Shown here: in pieces, positions 18,421 through 26,886 of the stretch
Position numbering within the stretch: the first letter of the stretch is position 1
How the letters are laid out: each line of letters begins with the position of its first letter
Assembly (NCBI GenBank): GCA_003963365.1
Contig: RXJG01000004.1
Coordinates: 611,172 to 675,171, forward strand
Direction: 5' to 3'
Length of the DNA: 64,000 nt
DNA from: Sphingobacteriales bacterium
Lineage (GTDB): Bacteria > Bacteroidota > Bacteroidia > Chitinophagales > Chitinophagaceae
Program-made: the position numbers and the translations under genes
Notes under the pieces: model-generated
Told to the model about the DNA's origin: nothing
The model's input: only the letters and a program-made list of their open reading frames with translations
The model's database searches: none

Positions 18421-20406
18421 TTAATTATTTCCGCCATCGCCAGCCACCGAACTATAATTGATTTTGATATTTTTAATTTTAGCCGGCAGCCATACCTGCA
18501 TAGGTGTTTTACCACGGTTAGCCCATGTATAATACGGAATAGCAATGATTTTTTTCTTTACTATTTGCACATTTTGTGAAGCATCATTGAATTGAATGGT
18601 ATTTGCATCGGCCTCCAGTGCCGTAACTTTTTCTGATAATACATCGTATGCTGTAGTTTGAAAAATGCTGTTTTGCGGAATGAAAAAATTCCAGGCATCA
18701 TTATGGTTATCCGATCCTTCCACACAATATAAGAGGGGTCCCCGCTGAACAGCAAAGCGATCATTGTCATCATTTACTTCGTTACGAGCCGCAATCTTAT
18801 TTACCTGCATCGGGATAGTATATTCCACCACATCACCTTTCTTCCATTCACGGTTAACGATCATATAACCATTTTCCGTTCTCACCGCAACATCTTTACC
18901 ATTCACTTTTAAGGAAAGGGTGGTTGAATTAAAATCAATAAAATGATACAGGTCACCCGGTGAAGCTTCGCCACTGGCCCAACCAGGAATTCTTAAATAC
19001 AAATCAAAAGTTGATTTTTTTACAGGATCAATATTGAGTTTGATAGTTCCATCCCATGGATAATTGGTTTGCATTTTCACCTCCACATTGGTTTTGGCTA
19101 ATGGAATCGTTGTGCTGCTGCCAATAAAAAGATTTACCCAAATGCTGTTTGTACCTTGTCCATAAATATAATCACCAACTGATGCCACCAATCTTGAAAT
19201 ATTAGCCGGGCAACAGGCAGTGCCAAACCATGCTCTTCGTTGATGCTGACCGGAAGAAGCTAATGGATTATCATAAAAGAAACGATCACCACTCAGGCTT
19301 AATCCATCTAACGCACCATTATATAAACTTCTTTCAAGGACATCTATATATTTACTATCGCCGATCAACTGGTTCATTCTTGCATTCCAGAAGACCATTC
19401 CAACAGAAGCACAGGTTTCGCAATAAGCCTGTTCATTGGGCAGATCATAATCTTTACTGAATCCTTCATTGTCACCTGCAGAGCCAATACCACCATTGAT
19501 ATACATATTTCTATAAACCACATCTTCCCACACCTGCTTCATCGCATTCACATAACCCATATCACCAGTAGAAGCAGCCACATCAGCAGCACCGGTATAT
19601 AAATACATTGCTCTTACTGCATGACCGGTTATTTCAGACTGCTCTTTCACCGGTTTAAGATCCTGCCAGTACTCAGGCGTTATCCAGTTATTATTAGGAA
19701 TATTACGCAATTGCCTTCCACGTTGGGAAAGATACCAGTCGGCAAGCTTTAAATAACGTTCTTCTTTAGTAAGATGATACAACTTCATTAAGGCGAGTTC
19801 AATTTCTTCATGCCCACTGAACCAGTAACGGTTTTGCAAACGAAAAGTGGAATCAATATGATTGGCAAAACGAATGGCTACATCCAATAATTTTCTTTTG
19901 CCGGTGGCATTGTAATAAGCGATGGCTGCTTCAATTAAATGACCAGCGCAATAATCTTCATGCTTTTCTATTTCAGTCCATCGTTTAGAAATATCTCTTA
20001 ATTGAAAATAAGTATCTACATAGCCATCTTCCATTTGAGCACCGGCAATCCAGTTGATCCATCTGTCAGCAGTATTTTCTACAGAAGTATCAGGATGATT
20101 TTTTAATGAATAGGCCATTGCTTCCAGTGCTTTATACACATCACTATCATCGTAATAAATGCCTTCATGTTTTTCACCTGTCTTGTTTACGATCTTAATA
20201 AAGTTGCGGATGCGTGGTGTTTTAATCTCTGTTTGGTAAATACAGGCTTTTAACGTTTTGTCAGCTACCAGGTCCAATTTTGGTTTCCAGAAATTATCCG
20301 TAATGGTTACTCTTGAAAAATTTACCGGCCAGTATTTCTGAATCGCCTGTGATTGGCTGATAAACACAATTAATAAAAACACCAGGAAGGAAAAAAGTTT
20401 TTTCAT
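18421..20406 (-). CDS. GH127 beta-L-arabinofuranosidase, secreted
   Basis: 661 residues from ATG 20406 (a TTG two codons upstream is not preferred); signal peptide MKKLFSFLVFLLIVFISQSQA. Clear GH127 (DUF1680) toroid enzyme. Compared with Bifidobacterium longum HypBA1 (acid/base Glu322, zinc ligands Glu338, Cys340, Cys417 and Cys418, nucleophile Cys417), this protein has Glu314 in DNEGF, Glu330 and Cys332 in CETCAS exactly 16 residues later, and the Cys398-Cys399 pair in TACCPANISR. All catalytic positions are intact. HypBA1 removes L-arabinose from beta-arabinosides, including Ara-hydroxyproline. Sits between alpha-galactosidase and mutarotase genes with 17-bp gaps, in one operon with hydroxyproline enzymes. 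Confidence 0.93.
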   Translation of the reverse strand: MKKLFSFLVFLLIVFISQSQAIQKYWPVNFSRVTITDNFWKPKLDLVADKTLKACIYQTEIKTPRIRNFIKIVNKTGEKHEGIYYDDSDVYKALEAMAYSLKNHPDTSVENTADRWINWIAGAQMEDGYVDTYFQLRDISKRWTEIEKHEDYCAGHLIEAAIAYYNATGKRKLLDVAIRFANHIDSTFRLQNRYWFSGHEEIELALMKLYHLTKEERYLKLADWYLSQRGRQLRNIPNNNWITPEYWQDLKPVKEQSEITGHAVRAMYLYTGAADVAASTGDMGYVNAMKQVWEDVVYRNMYINGGIGSAGDNEGFSKDYDLPNEQAYCETCASVGMVFWNARMNQLIGDSKYIDVLERSLYNGALDGLSLSGDRFFYDNPLASSGQHQRRAWFGTACCPANISRLVASVGDYIYGQGTNSIWVNLFIGSSTTIPLAKTNVEVKMQTNYPWDGTIKLNIDPVKKSTFDLYLRIPGWASGEASPGDLYHFIDFNSTTLSLKVNGKDVAVRTENGYMIVNREWKKGDVVEYTIPMQVNKIAARNEVNDDNDRFAVQRGPLLYCVEGSDNHNDAWNFFIPQNSIFQTTAYDVLSEKVTALEADANTIQFNDASQNVQIVKKKIIAIPYYTWANRGKTPMQVWLPAKIKNIKINYSSVAGDGGNN

Positions 20407-20423
20407 AAACAAATATTCTATGT

Positions 20424-22481
20424 TTACTGATATAAAATACTCCAGTTTATAATGCCACCAGTAACGGATGATAAAGTTATCTTTTTTACCGGTCCGTCAT
20501 TTTCTTCTTCTAAAATAACAGCATTATCGCAGGTTATTTTTGCAGCAATATAATTTGCCGGCTCGTATATATATAATTCGTAATTAGTATTAGCAATTAC
20601 TTCACTGCTGCCCCGTAAGGTTTTATTATTCCACTGTATATCTTTTATTTCATACGCACCACAGGTAATATGACGATTTGTAGCCAGCAATTGAGGATGA
20701 TCTTTTTTTTCTTTAAAGCAATACACCTGGCAATTGTATAAGGTATCAATAGGAGCAGGAACAAATTGTTTCTTCACTGAACCGGCAAATGTTTTTGTCC
20801 AAAACTCAAAAGCAAGATATTCTTTATTCTCATCTAACCCAAGGTCTTTTAATGGGATGAGTTTATCTCTTTCATCCAGTCTTCCCAGCACCAGCCAGTT
20901 TTCAAATGGTTTATTAATCTCTAATGAAAATAAACCGGTAACGGTAGAAGTGCTGGCATCAAATGGTCTTGGTCCGCTGCCGCTCATTTCCACATCAGCT
21001 AAGGTAATTTGATTAGAACGGGAAGGATCTACATCATATACTTGTCCCGGTTGAGTATATAAAACAGGAATACTTTTTTGTGCTGCTTCAATCAATGTTG
21101 AAGATTCATATTTCTCCGGTTTATCAGTAAGCATAAACAATGAACCACTTAATGAAGTAGCGGTACAACTGCGGTAAGCTTCTTTATCGCTTAACACAAT
21201 GTGATCGGGATCATTTCTCCAGATGATATTATTGTAGGAGTTGAATTGCGCTAAGCCGGCATAACTGTAACCATCATTACCAATGCGGCACCCATCTGCA
21301 ATGCCAACCAGCTCTGGGCGAATACCCCAACAGGCCAGCAAGAAATTTTCTTTACCAATTTGTTTACGTACTTCTTTTGCTACATTTCTGAAAGCTTCAT
21401 TACGGTCTGTTTTCTTTTGACTGAAAAAATCTTTGTAAGAATTATATCCTTCATATTTTAAATGGCGCAAAGCATCTAATTTGAAATATTGCCAGCCGTC
21501 ATCTTTTAATCCTTTGTAAACCGGTGTAAATAATTTATTGATGGTTGATGGATTACTTCCATCCATTACATAACCTACCCAATTACCATAAGCCGGTTGT
21601 TTCAAATTATTTTGTACAAACATTTCTTTATGCTGATAAGCTGCTGCTGAATCAGCAAAAGAAACATTGGTCCAGATGCCGGGGGTTAATCCTTTTTGTT
21701 TGATATATGTTGCCAGTTGCTGTAACCCGGAAGGAAATTTTTGATTGGGATGAAGCCATGTATCAGGCATACCAATAGGCAACTGCTGGTAGCCATCATC
21801 AATCTGTAAATAATTCAGTCCGTATGGTTTTAATTTTTGTGAGATAACATCGGCTGTTTTCTTTACATCAGCTTCGGTAATATTATCAAAGTAAGCAAAC
21901 CAGCTGCACCAGCCAACAACAGGTTTTTTCCAAACAGTATATTGTGACGGATGGAAATAATGTAAACCCCGATGCTGCGGGTAATAATCAGGACGAAAAC
22001 GAATGACCATTTCCCAGCCGGTAATAGTAATATCATAGCTGTTATTTTCTGAAGGAGTAATTTTTGTTTTGCAGGAATTTTTGTCAACAGATAATAACCA
22101 GTCATTGGTTCTGTTGTAAACAGCATTGTTTAACAGGCTGAAACTTTTTCCATATACCTGCCGTACGATTTTCAATCCGTTATCCTGTGGCTCACTTTCG
22201 CAGGCGATTGTTTCTTCATTACCATTAATCTTTCCATTTAGTTCAAACGATTTGAAATTGCCGGTGGTGATAGTAATGACCTGGTAAGTAGCATTGTTGA
22301 TGGTTTGTGTTTGCTGATGAACAGCATAAGGTTTGGATTGGGCTGTTAGCGTTCCAGAAAAGATAAGTTGATTTTGGTAAGTAATACGGATGGAATTATT
22401 GCTGAATGCTATTACAGCATGCTGAGAAACTCCAGTTAAAGAAATAATAAGAAAAAAGAAGTAAGCAATCAATCGTTTCAT
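20424..22481 (-). CDS. GH36/GH27-like alpha-galactosidase, secreted
   Basis: 685 residues with signal peptide (MKRLIAYFFFLIISLTGVSQ). An N-terminal beta-sandwich (20-180) precedes a TIM barrel: VVGWCSWFAYFDN (189-200), YLQIDDGYQ (224-231), nucleophile Asp336 in QYFKLDALRH, Asp403 in CRIGNDGYS as the likely acid/base, and WRNDPDHIVLS, which echoes the WNDPDM of GH27. A C-terminal beta domain follows. This is the clan GH-D layout, hydrolysing alpha-galactosides. Its company with GH127 and hydroxyproline genes suggests O-alpha-galactosyl serine of extensins as one possible substrate (inference). 19 bp after the YciI-like gene. Confidence 0.85.
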   Translation of the reverse strand: MKRLIAYFFFLIISLTGVSQHAVIAFSNNSIRITYQNQLIFSGTLTAQSKPYAVHQQTQTINNATYQVITITTGNFKSFELNGKINGNEETIACESEPQDNGLKIVRQVYGKSFSLLNNAVYNRTNDWLLSVDKNSCKTKITPSENNSYDITITGWEMVIRFRPDYYPQHRGLHYFHPSQYTVWKKPVVGWCSWFAYFDNITEADVKKTADVISQKLKPYGLNYLQIDDGYQQLPIGMPDTWLHPNQKFPSGLQQLATYIKQKGLTPGIWTNVSFADSAAAYQHKEMFVQNNLKQPAYGNWVGYVMDGSNPSTINKLFTPVYKGLKDDGWQYFKLDALRHLKYEGYNSYKDFFSQKKTDRNEAFRNVAKEVRKQIGKENFLLACWGIRPELVGIADGCRIGNDGYSYAGLAQFNSYNNIIWRNDPDHIVLSDKEAYRSCTATSLSGSLFMLTDKPEKYESSTLIEAAQKSIPVLYTQPGQVYDVDPSRSNQITLADVEMSGSGPRPFDASTSTVTGLFSLEINKPFENWLVLGRLDERDKLIPLKDLGLDENKEYLAFEFWTKTFAGSVKKQFVPAPIDTLYNCQVYCFKEKKDHPQLLATNRHITCGAYEIKDIQWNNKTLRGSSEVIANTNYELYIYEPANYIAAKITCDNAVILEEENDGPVKKITLSSVTGGIINWSILYQ

Positions 22482-22500
22482 GTCGTTTATTTAAACCAGT

Positions 22501-22791
22501 TTATACGTTAGCAACTTTAAATGGTTTTACTTCGATATTTTTCCATACGCCACCAGTAATGTATGGTTCGTTATTATACCAATGCTGAAATTCTTCTTCT
22601 GTTTCAAACTGAACAATCATTACAGAGCCACGCATATTGCCTTCCTCGTCCAGCATAGCACCACCCAATACAAAATTGTTATTGTCTTTTAATTTTTTTG
22701 CACCGGCCAAATGAACCGGACGAACGGTTTGTCTTCTTTCCAATGCCTGTTCGTCTTTTCCATCCTGCGCAATGATTACATATTGTTTCAT
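22501..22791 (-). CDS. YciI-like small protein
   Basis: 96 residues. Start MKQYVIIAQDG and the pattern HLAGAKKLKDNNNFVLGGAMLDEEG...VMIVQFETEEEFQHWYNNEPYITGGVW match the YciI/YCII ferredoxin-like fold with its conserved His and the Asp/Glu-P-Y loop. Members are small dimeric putative lyases or stress proteins, some fused to or encoded with catabolic enzymes. It lies between the hydroxyproline epimerase and the alpha-galactosidase genes, so it may assist in the degradation of an unstable cyclic intermediate; this is a guess. Confidence 0.8.
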   Translation of the reverse strand: MKQYVIIAQDGKDEQALERRQTVRPVHLAGAKKLKDNNNFVLGGAMLDEEGNMRGSVMIVQFETEEEFQHWYNNEPYITGGVWKNIEVKPFKVANV

Positions 22792-22802
22792 AAAATGTTT
22801 TT

Positions 22803-22830
22803 GACAATGGACGACGGACGATAGACCACT
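22803..22830 (+). repeat. Heptamer array between epimerase and YciI-like gene
   Basis: Four clean 7-bp units beginning GAC: GACAATG, GACGACG, GACGATA, GACCACT. Eighteen bases of it (ACGACGGACGATAGACCA) match 15 of 18 with a segment inside the epimerase coding sequence at 23451-23477 (read on the minus strand). Confidence 0.7.
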
Positions 22831-22836
22831 TTTTTC

Positions 22837-23916
22837 TCACAGCACCTGGAACCCATACGCATACGGGTCATCATCCTTATCAATGCTTATCGTATTATAT
22901 CCATAGATCTTTGCCCAACCTTGAACAGAAGGACGAATGGCTTTCTTTCCATGGAGCATTAACTCTTCTTCAATCCGTCCAATGAATTTACTACCGATAA
23001 TGCTTTCATGAATAAACTCATCACCTTTCTTTAATAAGCCTTTGGTATACCATTGCGCCATTCTTGCACTGGTGCCGGTGCCACAGGGACTACGGTCAAT
23101 AGCTTTATCACCATAGAACACAGCATTTCTTGCAGTAGATGTTTTATCGAGCACTGCACCTGTCCATAAAATATGACTGCAACCATTGATAGTAGCATCA
23201 TCAGGATGAACAAATTCATAGTTGGCATTGATATTCTTTCTTAACTCTCTTGCCCAGGCAATTAACTTATCAGCCGGGTAATGTTCCAGTCCTTTAAAGT
23301 TTTTTTGTACATCTACAATCGCATAGAAATTTCCACCATAAGAAACATCCACCACCAATTCACCTAAATCAGGACAATCAGCTGTTAATTCCGTTGAATG
23401 AAGAAATGCAGGCACATTTGTTAATCGTACGGAGACAACTTTTACTTTATGGTCTGTCGTCTGTTGTCTATCATCGGTTTCATATTTCACATTCACCAAC
23501 CCCGCCGGTGCTTCCATTCTTACAATACCGGGCACTTTTGGTTGTATCAATCCTTCTTCAATAGCAATAGTGATGGTGCCAATGGTTCCATGTCCGCACA
23601 TGGGCAGGCAACCACTGGTTTCAATAAATAAAACAGCCACATCATTATTTGGATCGTGCGGCGGATATAAAATACTTCCGCTCATCATATCATGCCCTCT
23701 TGGTTCAAACATCAGCCCCTTTCTAATCCAGTCATATTCTTTTAAAAAATGCTGACGCTTTTCACTCATATTATTGCCTTCCAGTTCGGGGCCGCCATCA
23801 GCTACCAAACGAACAGGATTGCCACAGGTATGTGCATCCACACAATGAAAGGTCCATCCGCCAAAGCGGTTAAGGGAACTATTGGGATATTTTTTAATTA
23901 TCGGTCTATTTTTCAT
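22837..23916 (-). CDS. 4-hydroxyproline 2-epimerase (proline racemase family)
   Basis: 359 residues, longer than the usual about 335. Both catalytic thiols of the family are present: Cys107 in LPMCGHGTIG and Cys278 in DRSPCGTGTSAR. CVDAHTCGNPVRLV and GHDMMSGSILYPP are typical of hydroxyproline epimerases, which need no cofactor and convert trans-4-hydroxy-L-proline to cis-4-hydroxy-D-proline. An unusual insert TDDRQQTTDHK (147-157) lies in a loop between two strands and is encoded by a heptamer repeat also found between genes. First gene of a seven-gene minus-strand run; divergent from the desaturase-like gene with only 43 bp between starts. Dehydratase activity (Cys to Thr in that family) is excluded by the two Cys. 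Confidence 0.88.
   Translation of the reverse strand: MKNRPIIKKYPNSSLNRFGGWTFHCVDAHTCGNPVRLVADGGPELEGNNMSEKRQHFLKEYDWIRKGLMFEPRGHDMMSGSILYPPHDPNNDVAVLFIETSGCLPMCGHGTIGTITIAIEEGLIQPKVPGIVRMEAPAGLVNVKYETDDRQQTTDHKVKVVSVRLTNVPAFLHSTELTADCPDLGELVVDVSYGGNFYAIVDVQKNFKGLEHYPADKLIAWARELRKNINANYEFVHPDDATINGCSHILWTGAVLDKTSTARNAVFYGDKAIDRSPCGTGTSARMAQWYTKGLLKKGDEFIHESIIGSKFIGRIEEELMLHGKKAIRPSVQGWAKIYGYNTISIDKDDDPYAYGFQVL
23451..23477 (-). repeat. Heptamer array inside the epimerase coding sequence
   Basis: On the coding strand: units GATAGAC, AACAGAC, GACAGAC, in frame and without a stop, encoding DRQQTTD within the loop insert at residues 147-157. Related to the intergenic array at 22803-22830. Confidence 0.65.
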
Positions 23917-23930
23917 TTAGAACAAAAACA

Positions 23931-23959
23931 TTTTTACTTTTGATTTTTGAATTTACTAT
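23931..23959 (+). repeat. Heptamer array with TAnnTTTG before the desaturase-like gene
   Basis: Units TTTTTAC, TTTTGAT, TTTTGAA ending just before ATG 23960. Contains TACTTTTG (23935-23942), which matches the -7 promoter element of Bacteroidota; no TTG is found at the expected -33 position, so promoter function is uncertain. Confidence 0.55.
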
Positions 23960-25240
23960 ATGGAAACCTACGGTAAAATTCTCTTGATTGCTATGCCTGC
24001 TTTTCTCCTTTTAGTATTGGGGGAAAAATTGTACGGCTATTTAAAAGGAAAAGATACTGTCCGTAACCTTGATATGATTTCCAGTCTCAGCAGCGGCGTT
24101 ACCAATGTTACTAAAGATGTACTGGGTTTAAGTATCGCTATTATTACCTATGAATGGATGGTGAAACATGTGGCCATTATTCATGTGCAATCTACCTTCC
24201 TAGTTTACTTCATTGCTTTTATCGCTTTGGATTTTGCCGGTTACTGGGGCCACCGCTTAGACCATGAATACAATTTTTTCTGGAATGCTCATATCATTCA
24301 TCACAGTAGTGAAGATTTCAACCTGGCTTGTGCACTGCGGCAAAGTATTTCCGTGGTATTTAAAATCTTTACCATCTTTTTATTACCGGCTGCATTGCTG
24401 GGTATTCCCGGTAATGTAATTGCAGTAGTAGCACCATTACATTTGTTTGCACAATTCTGGTATCACACAGAACATATTAATAAGATGGGTTTTTTGGAGA
24501 AGATTATTGTTACTCCTTCTCATCATCGTGTACATCATGCAATTAATCCGGAGTATATCGATAAAAACTACGGACAGATATTTATTTTCTGGGATAAACT
24601 TTTTGGTACTTACCAGCAAGAATTACCCAATGTAAAACCAGTTTATGGAATCACAAGACCAGTACATACATGGAACCCTATCAAAATAAATTTTATGCAC
24701 CTGTGGTTATTGATAAAAGATGCCTGGCATACGCAGAACCTGAAAGATAAATTCAGAATCTGGTTTATGCCTACAGGCTGGCGTCCGGCTGATGTGGCTG
24801 ATAAATACCCTCTATATAAAATATCCGATGTTTATCATTTTAATAAATACGAAACGAAAGCATCTTTTACTTTTAATGCGTGGGCATGGGTGCAAATAAC
24901 CATTACTCTTTTATTTATTAGTTATTTATTTGGCAACATAGCCAGCATTAATGCGCTGAACAAATACTACATCTATATCTATGGTGCTTTTGTTTTCCTG
25001 CTGGTGTATGCTTATACCGAGTTAATGGATAGAAATCCTTATGCACTATTGTGGGAAGTAGCGAAGAATATATTTGGTGTATATATTCTAATATCACAAA
25101 ATGACTGGTTTGGTGCCAGTAAGTTATTTGCCGGTACACAATATGTGCTGATGGTTTATTTTGTTATTTCCACTTTAGTAACTGCGTATTTTGTTTTTGC
25201 AGATATAAAGAAGGATAAAGCAGTTCCGGTTTCCATATAA
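23960..25240 (+). CDS. Sterol desaturase / alkylglycerol-monooxygenase-like membrane oxygenase
   Basis: 426 residues, strongly hydrophobic. The fatty acid hydroxylase superfamily histidine boxes are all present: GHRLDHEYNFFWNAHIIHHS (about 97-116), WYHTEH (about 168-173) and SHHRVHHA (about 192-199), holding a di-iron site. Several helices precede them and a further group of helices follows after residue 300, a topology like alkylglycerol monooxygenase (TMEM195). Substrate is likely a lipid. The gene faces opposite to the surrounding hydroxyproline genes and separates the epimerase from the aldehyde dehydrogenase gene, which suggests insertion into an older continuous operon. Confidence 0.85.
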   Translation: METYGKILLIAMPAFLLLVLGEKLYGYLKGKDTVRNLDMISSLSSGVTNVTKDVLGLSIAIITYEWMVKHVAIIHVQSTFLVYFIAFIALDFAGYWGHRLDHEYNFFWNAHIIHHSSEDFNLACALRQSISVVFKIFTIFLLPAALLGIPGNVIAVVAPLHLFAQFWYHTEHINKMGFLEKIIVTPSHHRVHHAINPEYIDKNYGQIFIFWDKLFGTYQQELPNVKPVYGITRPVHTWNPIKINFMHLWLLIKDAWHTQNLKDKFRIWFMPTGWRPADVADKYPLYKISDVYHFNKYETKASFTFNAWAWVQITITLLFISYLFGNIASINALNKYYIYIYGAFVFLLVYAYTELMDRNPYALLWEVAKNIFGVYILISQNDWFGASKLFAGTQYVLMVYFVISTLVTAYFVFADIKKDKAVPVSI

Positions 25241-25257
25241 CATGTCAAAGAACTTTT

Positions 25258-25335
25258 TATTTAACGCAGAAGCGCTGAGTAAACAAGGCGTCAAAACCTT
25301 TTGCGAATTTGTTCCTTTATTCCTTTGCGTAAAAG
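25258..25335. repeat. Octamer-type word array between convergent genes
   Basis: On the minus strand, 25330-25299 reads ACGCAAAG, GAATAAAG, GAACAAAT, TCGCAAAA, an 8-bp periodic series; the part nearer the desaturase gene holds related words (AACGCAGAAGCGCTGAG). No clear terminator hairpin is seen although two genes converge here. Confidence 0.5.
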
Positions 25336-25340
25336 AAATA

Positions 25341-26828
25341 TTAGTTGACCTGTTCTTTAGTTAACAGGTTATTGATAGTTCTCCAAATTCCTAACGGATT
25401 TTCATTCTTTAATTCATCGGGCAATAAACTATTGCTCCAGTTTTGAAAGGCGATAGGTCTTGCAAAACGTTTGATGCCATCTGCACCAACCGAAGTAAAA
25501 CGTGAATCAGTAGTGGCCGGGAATGGTCCGCCGTGATGCATACTCAAACAAACTTCCACACCGGTGGGCACCCCATTCAGAATAAAGCGGCCGCAAATAT
25601 TTTTTACTGCTTCTACTAACTCATCATTATTCAATACATCATTATCAGTTGCCATTAAAGTAGAAGTTAACTGACCTTCTAAGTGTTTAGCTACTTCAGT
25701 CATTTCATCTATATCCTTACAACGAATTACAAGAGAGTAGGGGCCAAAAACTTCCTGGTGAAGAACGGGATTATTTAAAAATGCTTTTCCGGATGCTGTT
25801 GCTATTGCAGGCAAGCCTTCGTTTTCTTTTACTTCAATTTCTGATTCTGCCACAAGATGAACTTCTTCCTGAAGCAATGCATTTCCTTTTTTCTCTTTAT
25901 AAGCTTTCACAATACCCGGATGCAGCATTGGTCCCGGAGCTGTTTGTTGTATCGCTTTGCCCAAATCATGAATAAAAGTATGCAGCGCTTCACTTTCAAC
26001 ACCGATAATCAACCCGGGGTTGGTACAAAACTGTCCCACACCTAAAGTGATGGAACCTGCATACATCGAAGCGATATCTTTTGAAGATGAATTTAATTTT
26101 TCCGGCAATAAAAAAACAGGATTGATGCTTCCCATCTCTGCAAAAACAGGAATTGGTTCTTTACGCTGGTTGGCCCAATCGAATAGTTGTTTACCACCAA
26201 TATAAGAACCGGTGAATCCAACTGCTTTTGTATGCGGATGCATCACCAATGTTTTACCTACATCAAACGATGTTCCATAAACATGTGCAAAAATGCCTTT
26301 AGGCATGTTGCATTTAGTTGCTGCTTTTATTATGGCATCTGCTACAATCGTAGAAGTCTCTGCATGTGCCGGATGACATTTTATAATAACAGGACAACCG
26401 GCAGCAAAAGCACAAGCCGTATCGCCTCCGGCAGTTGAGTAAGCAAAAGGAAAATTAGAAGCACCAAATACTACTACCGGCCCCAATGGCACCATCATCT
26501 TTCTTATGTCTGGCTTTGGTGGAACTTTATTTGGATTAGCAGTATCAATCCTGGCTTCCAGCCAGGTCCCTTCCTCACAAGCCTGTGCATAGCTGTTGAG
26601 TTGAAAAACAGTTCTGGCTCTTTCACCTCTTAATCTTGCTTCGGGTAAATTAGTTTCTTTCATTGCCACCTGTATCAAGGCATCACCACAGTTTTCTAAT
26701 TCCACCGCAATGGTTCGCATAAAATCAGCTCTTTGTTTGAGCGATAATTTGCGATAAGCATGAAAAGCATTCCATGCCTCATTCATAATCGCATTGATAT
26801 CGTTGACACTGGTATCTGTAAAGTTCAT
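25341..26828 (-). CDS. 2,5-dioxovalerate (alpha-ketoglutarate semialdehyde) dehydrogenase
   Basis: 495 residues, an aldehyde dehydrogenase of the NADP-dependent ketoglutarate semialdehyde group. Catalytic Cys268 in GVGQFCTNPG, general base Glu231 in VFAEMGSINP, cofactor-site residues in VFGASNFPFAYS and GFTGSYIGGKQL. It oxidises 2,5-dioxopentanoate to 2-oxoglutarate, the last step of hydroxyproline (and of some arabinose) degradation. The preceding gene encodes the DHDPS-family enzyme that makes this semialdehyde. The 44-bp gap between them is entirely a heptamer array. Confidence 0.9.
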   Translation of the reverse strand: MNFTDTSVNDINAIMNEAWNAFHAYRKLSLKQRADFMRTIAVELENCGDALIQVAMKETNLPEARLRGERARTVFQLNSYAQACEEGTWLEARIDTANPNKVPPKPDIRKMMVPLGPVVVFGASNFPFAYSTAGGDTACAFAAGCPVIIKCHPAHAETSTIVADAIIKAATKCNMPKGIFAHVYGTSFDVGKTLVMHPHTKAVGFTGSYIGGKQLFDWANQRKEPIPVFAEMGSINPVFLLPEKLNSSSKDIASMYAGSITLGVGQFCTNPGLIIGVESEALHTFIHDLGKAIQQTAPGPMLHPGIVKAYKEKKGNALLQEEVHLVAESEIEVKENEGLPAIATASGKAFLNNPVLHQEVFGPYSLVIRCKDIDEMTEVAKHLEGQLTSTLMATDNDVLNNDELVEAVKNICGRFILNGVPTGVEVCLSMHHGGPFPATTDSRFTSVGADGIKRFARPIAFQNWSNSLLPDELKNENPLGIWRTINNLLTKEQVN

Positions 26829-26830
26829 AA

Positions 26831-26886
26831 GTCAAAATTCAAAAGTAAAAAGTCAAAAACACTCAACATTCATCATTTAACATTCA
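26831..26886 (-). repeat. Heptamer array bridging a stop codon and the next start
   Basis: On the minus strand the series is TTTTGAA, TGTTAAA, TGATGAA, TGTTGAG, then after a short break TTTTTAC, TTTTGAA, TTTTGAC, ending 2 bases before ATG 26828. The stop codon TGA of the upstream gene (26873-26875) lies inside the array. TACTTTTG within it matches TAnnTTTG. Confidence 0.65.
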
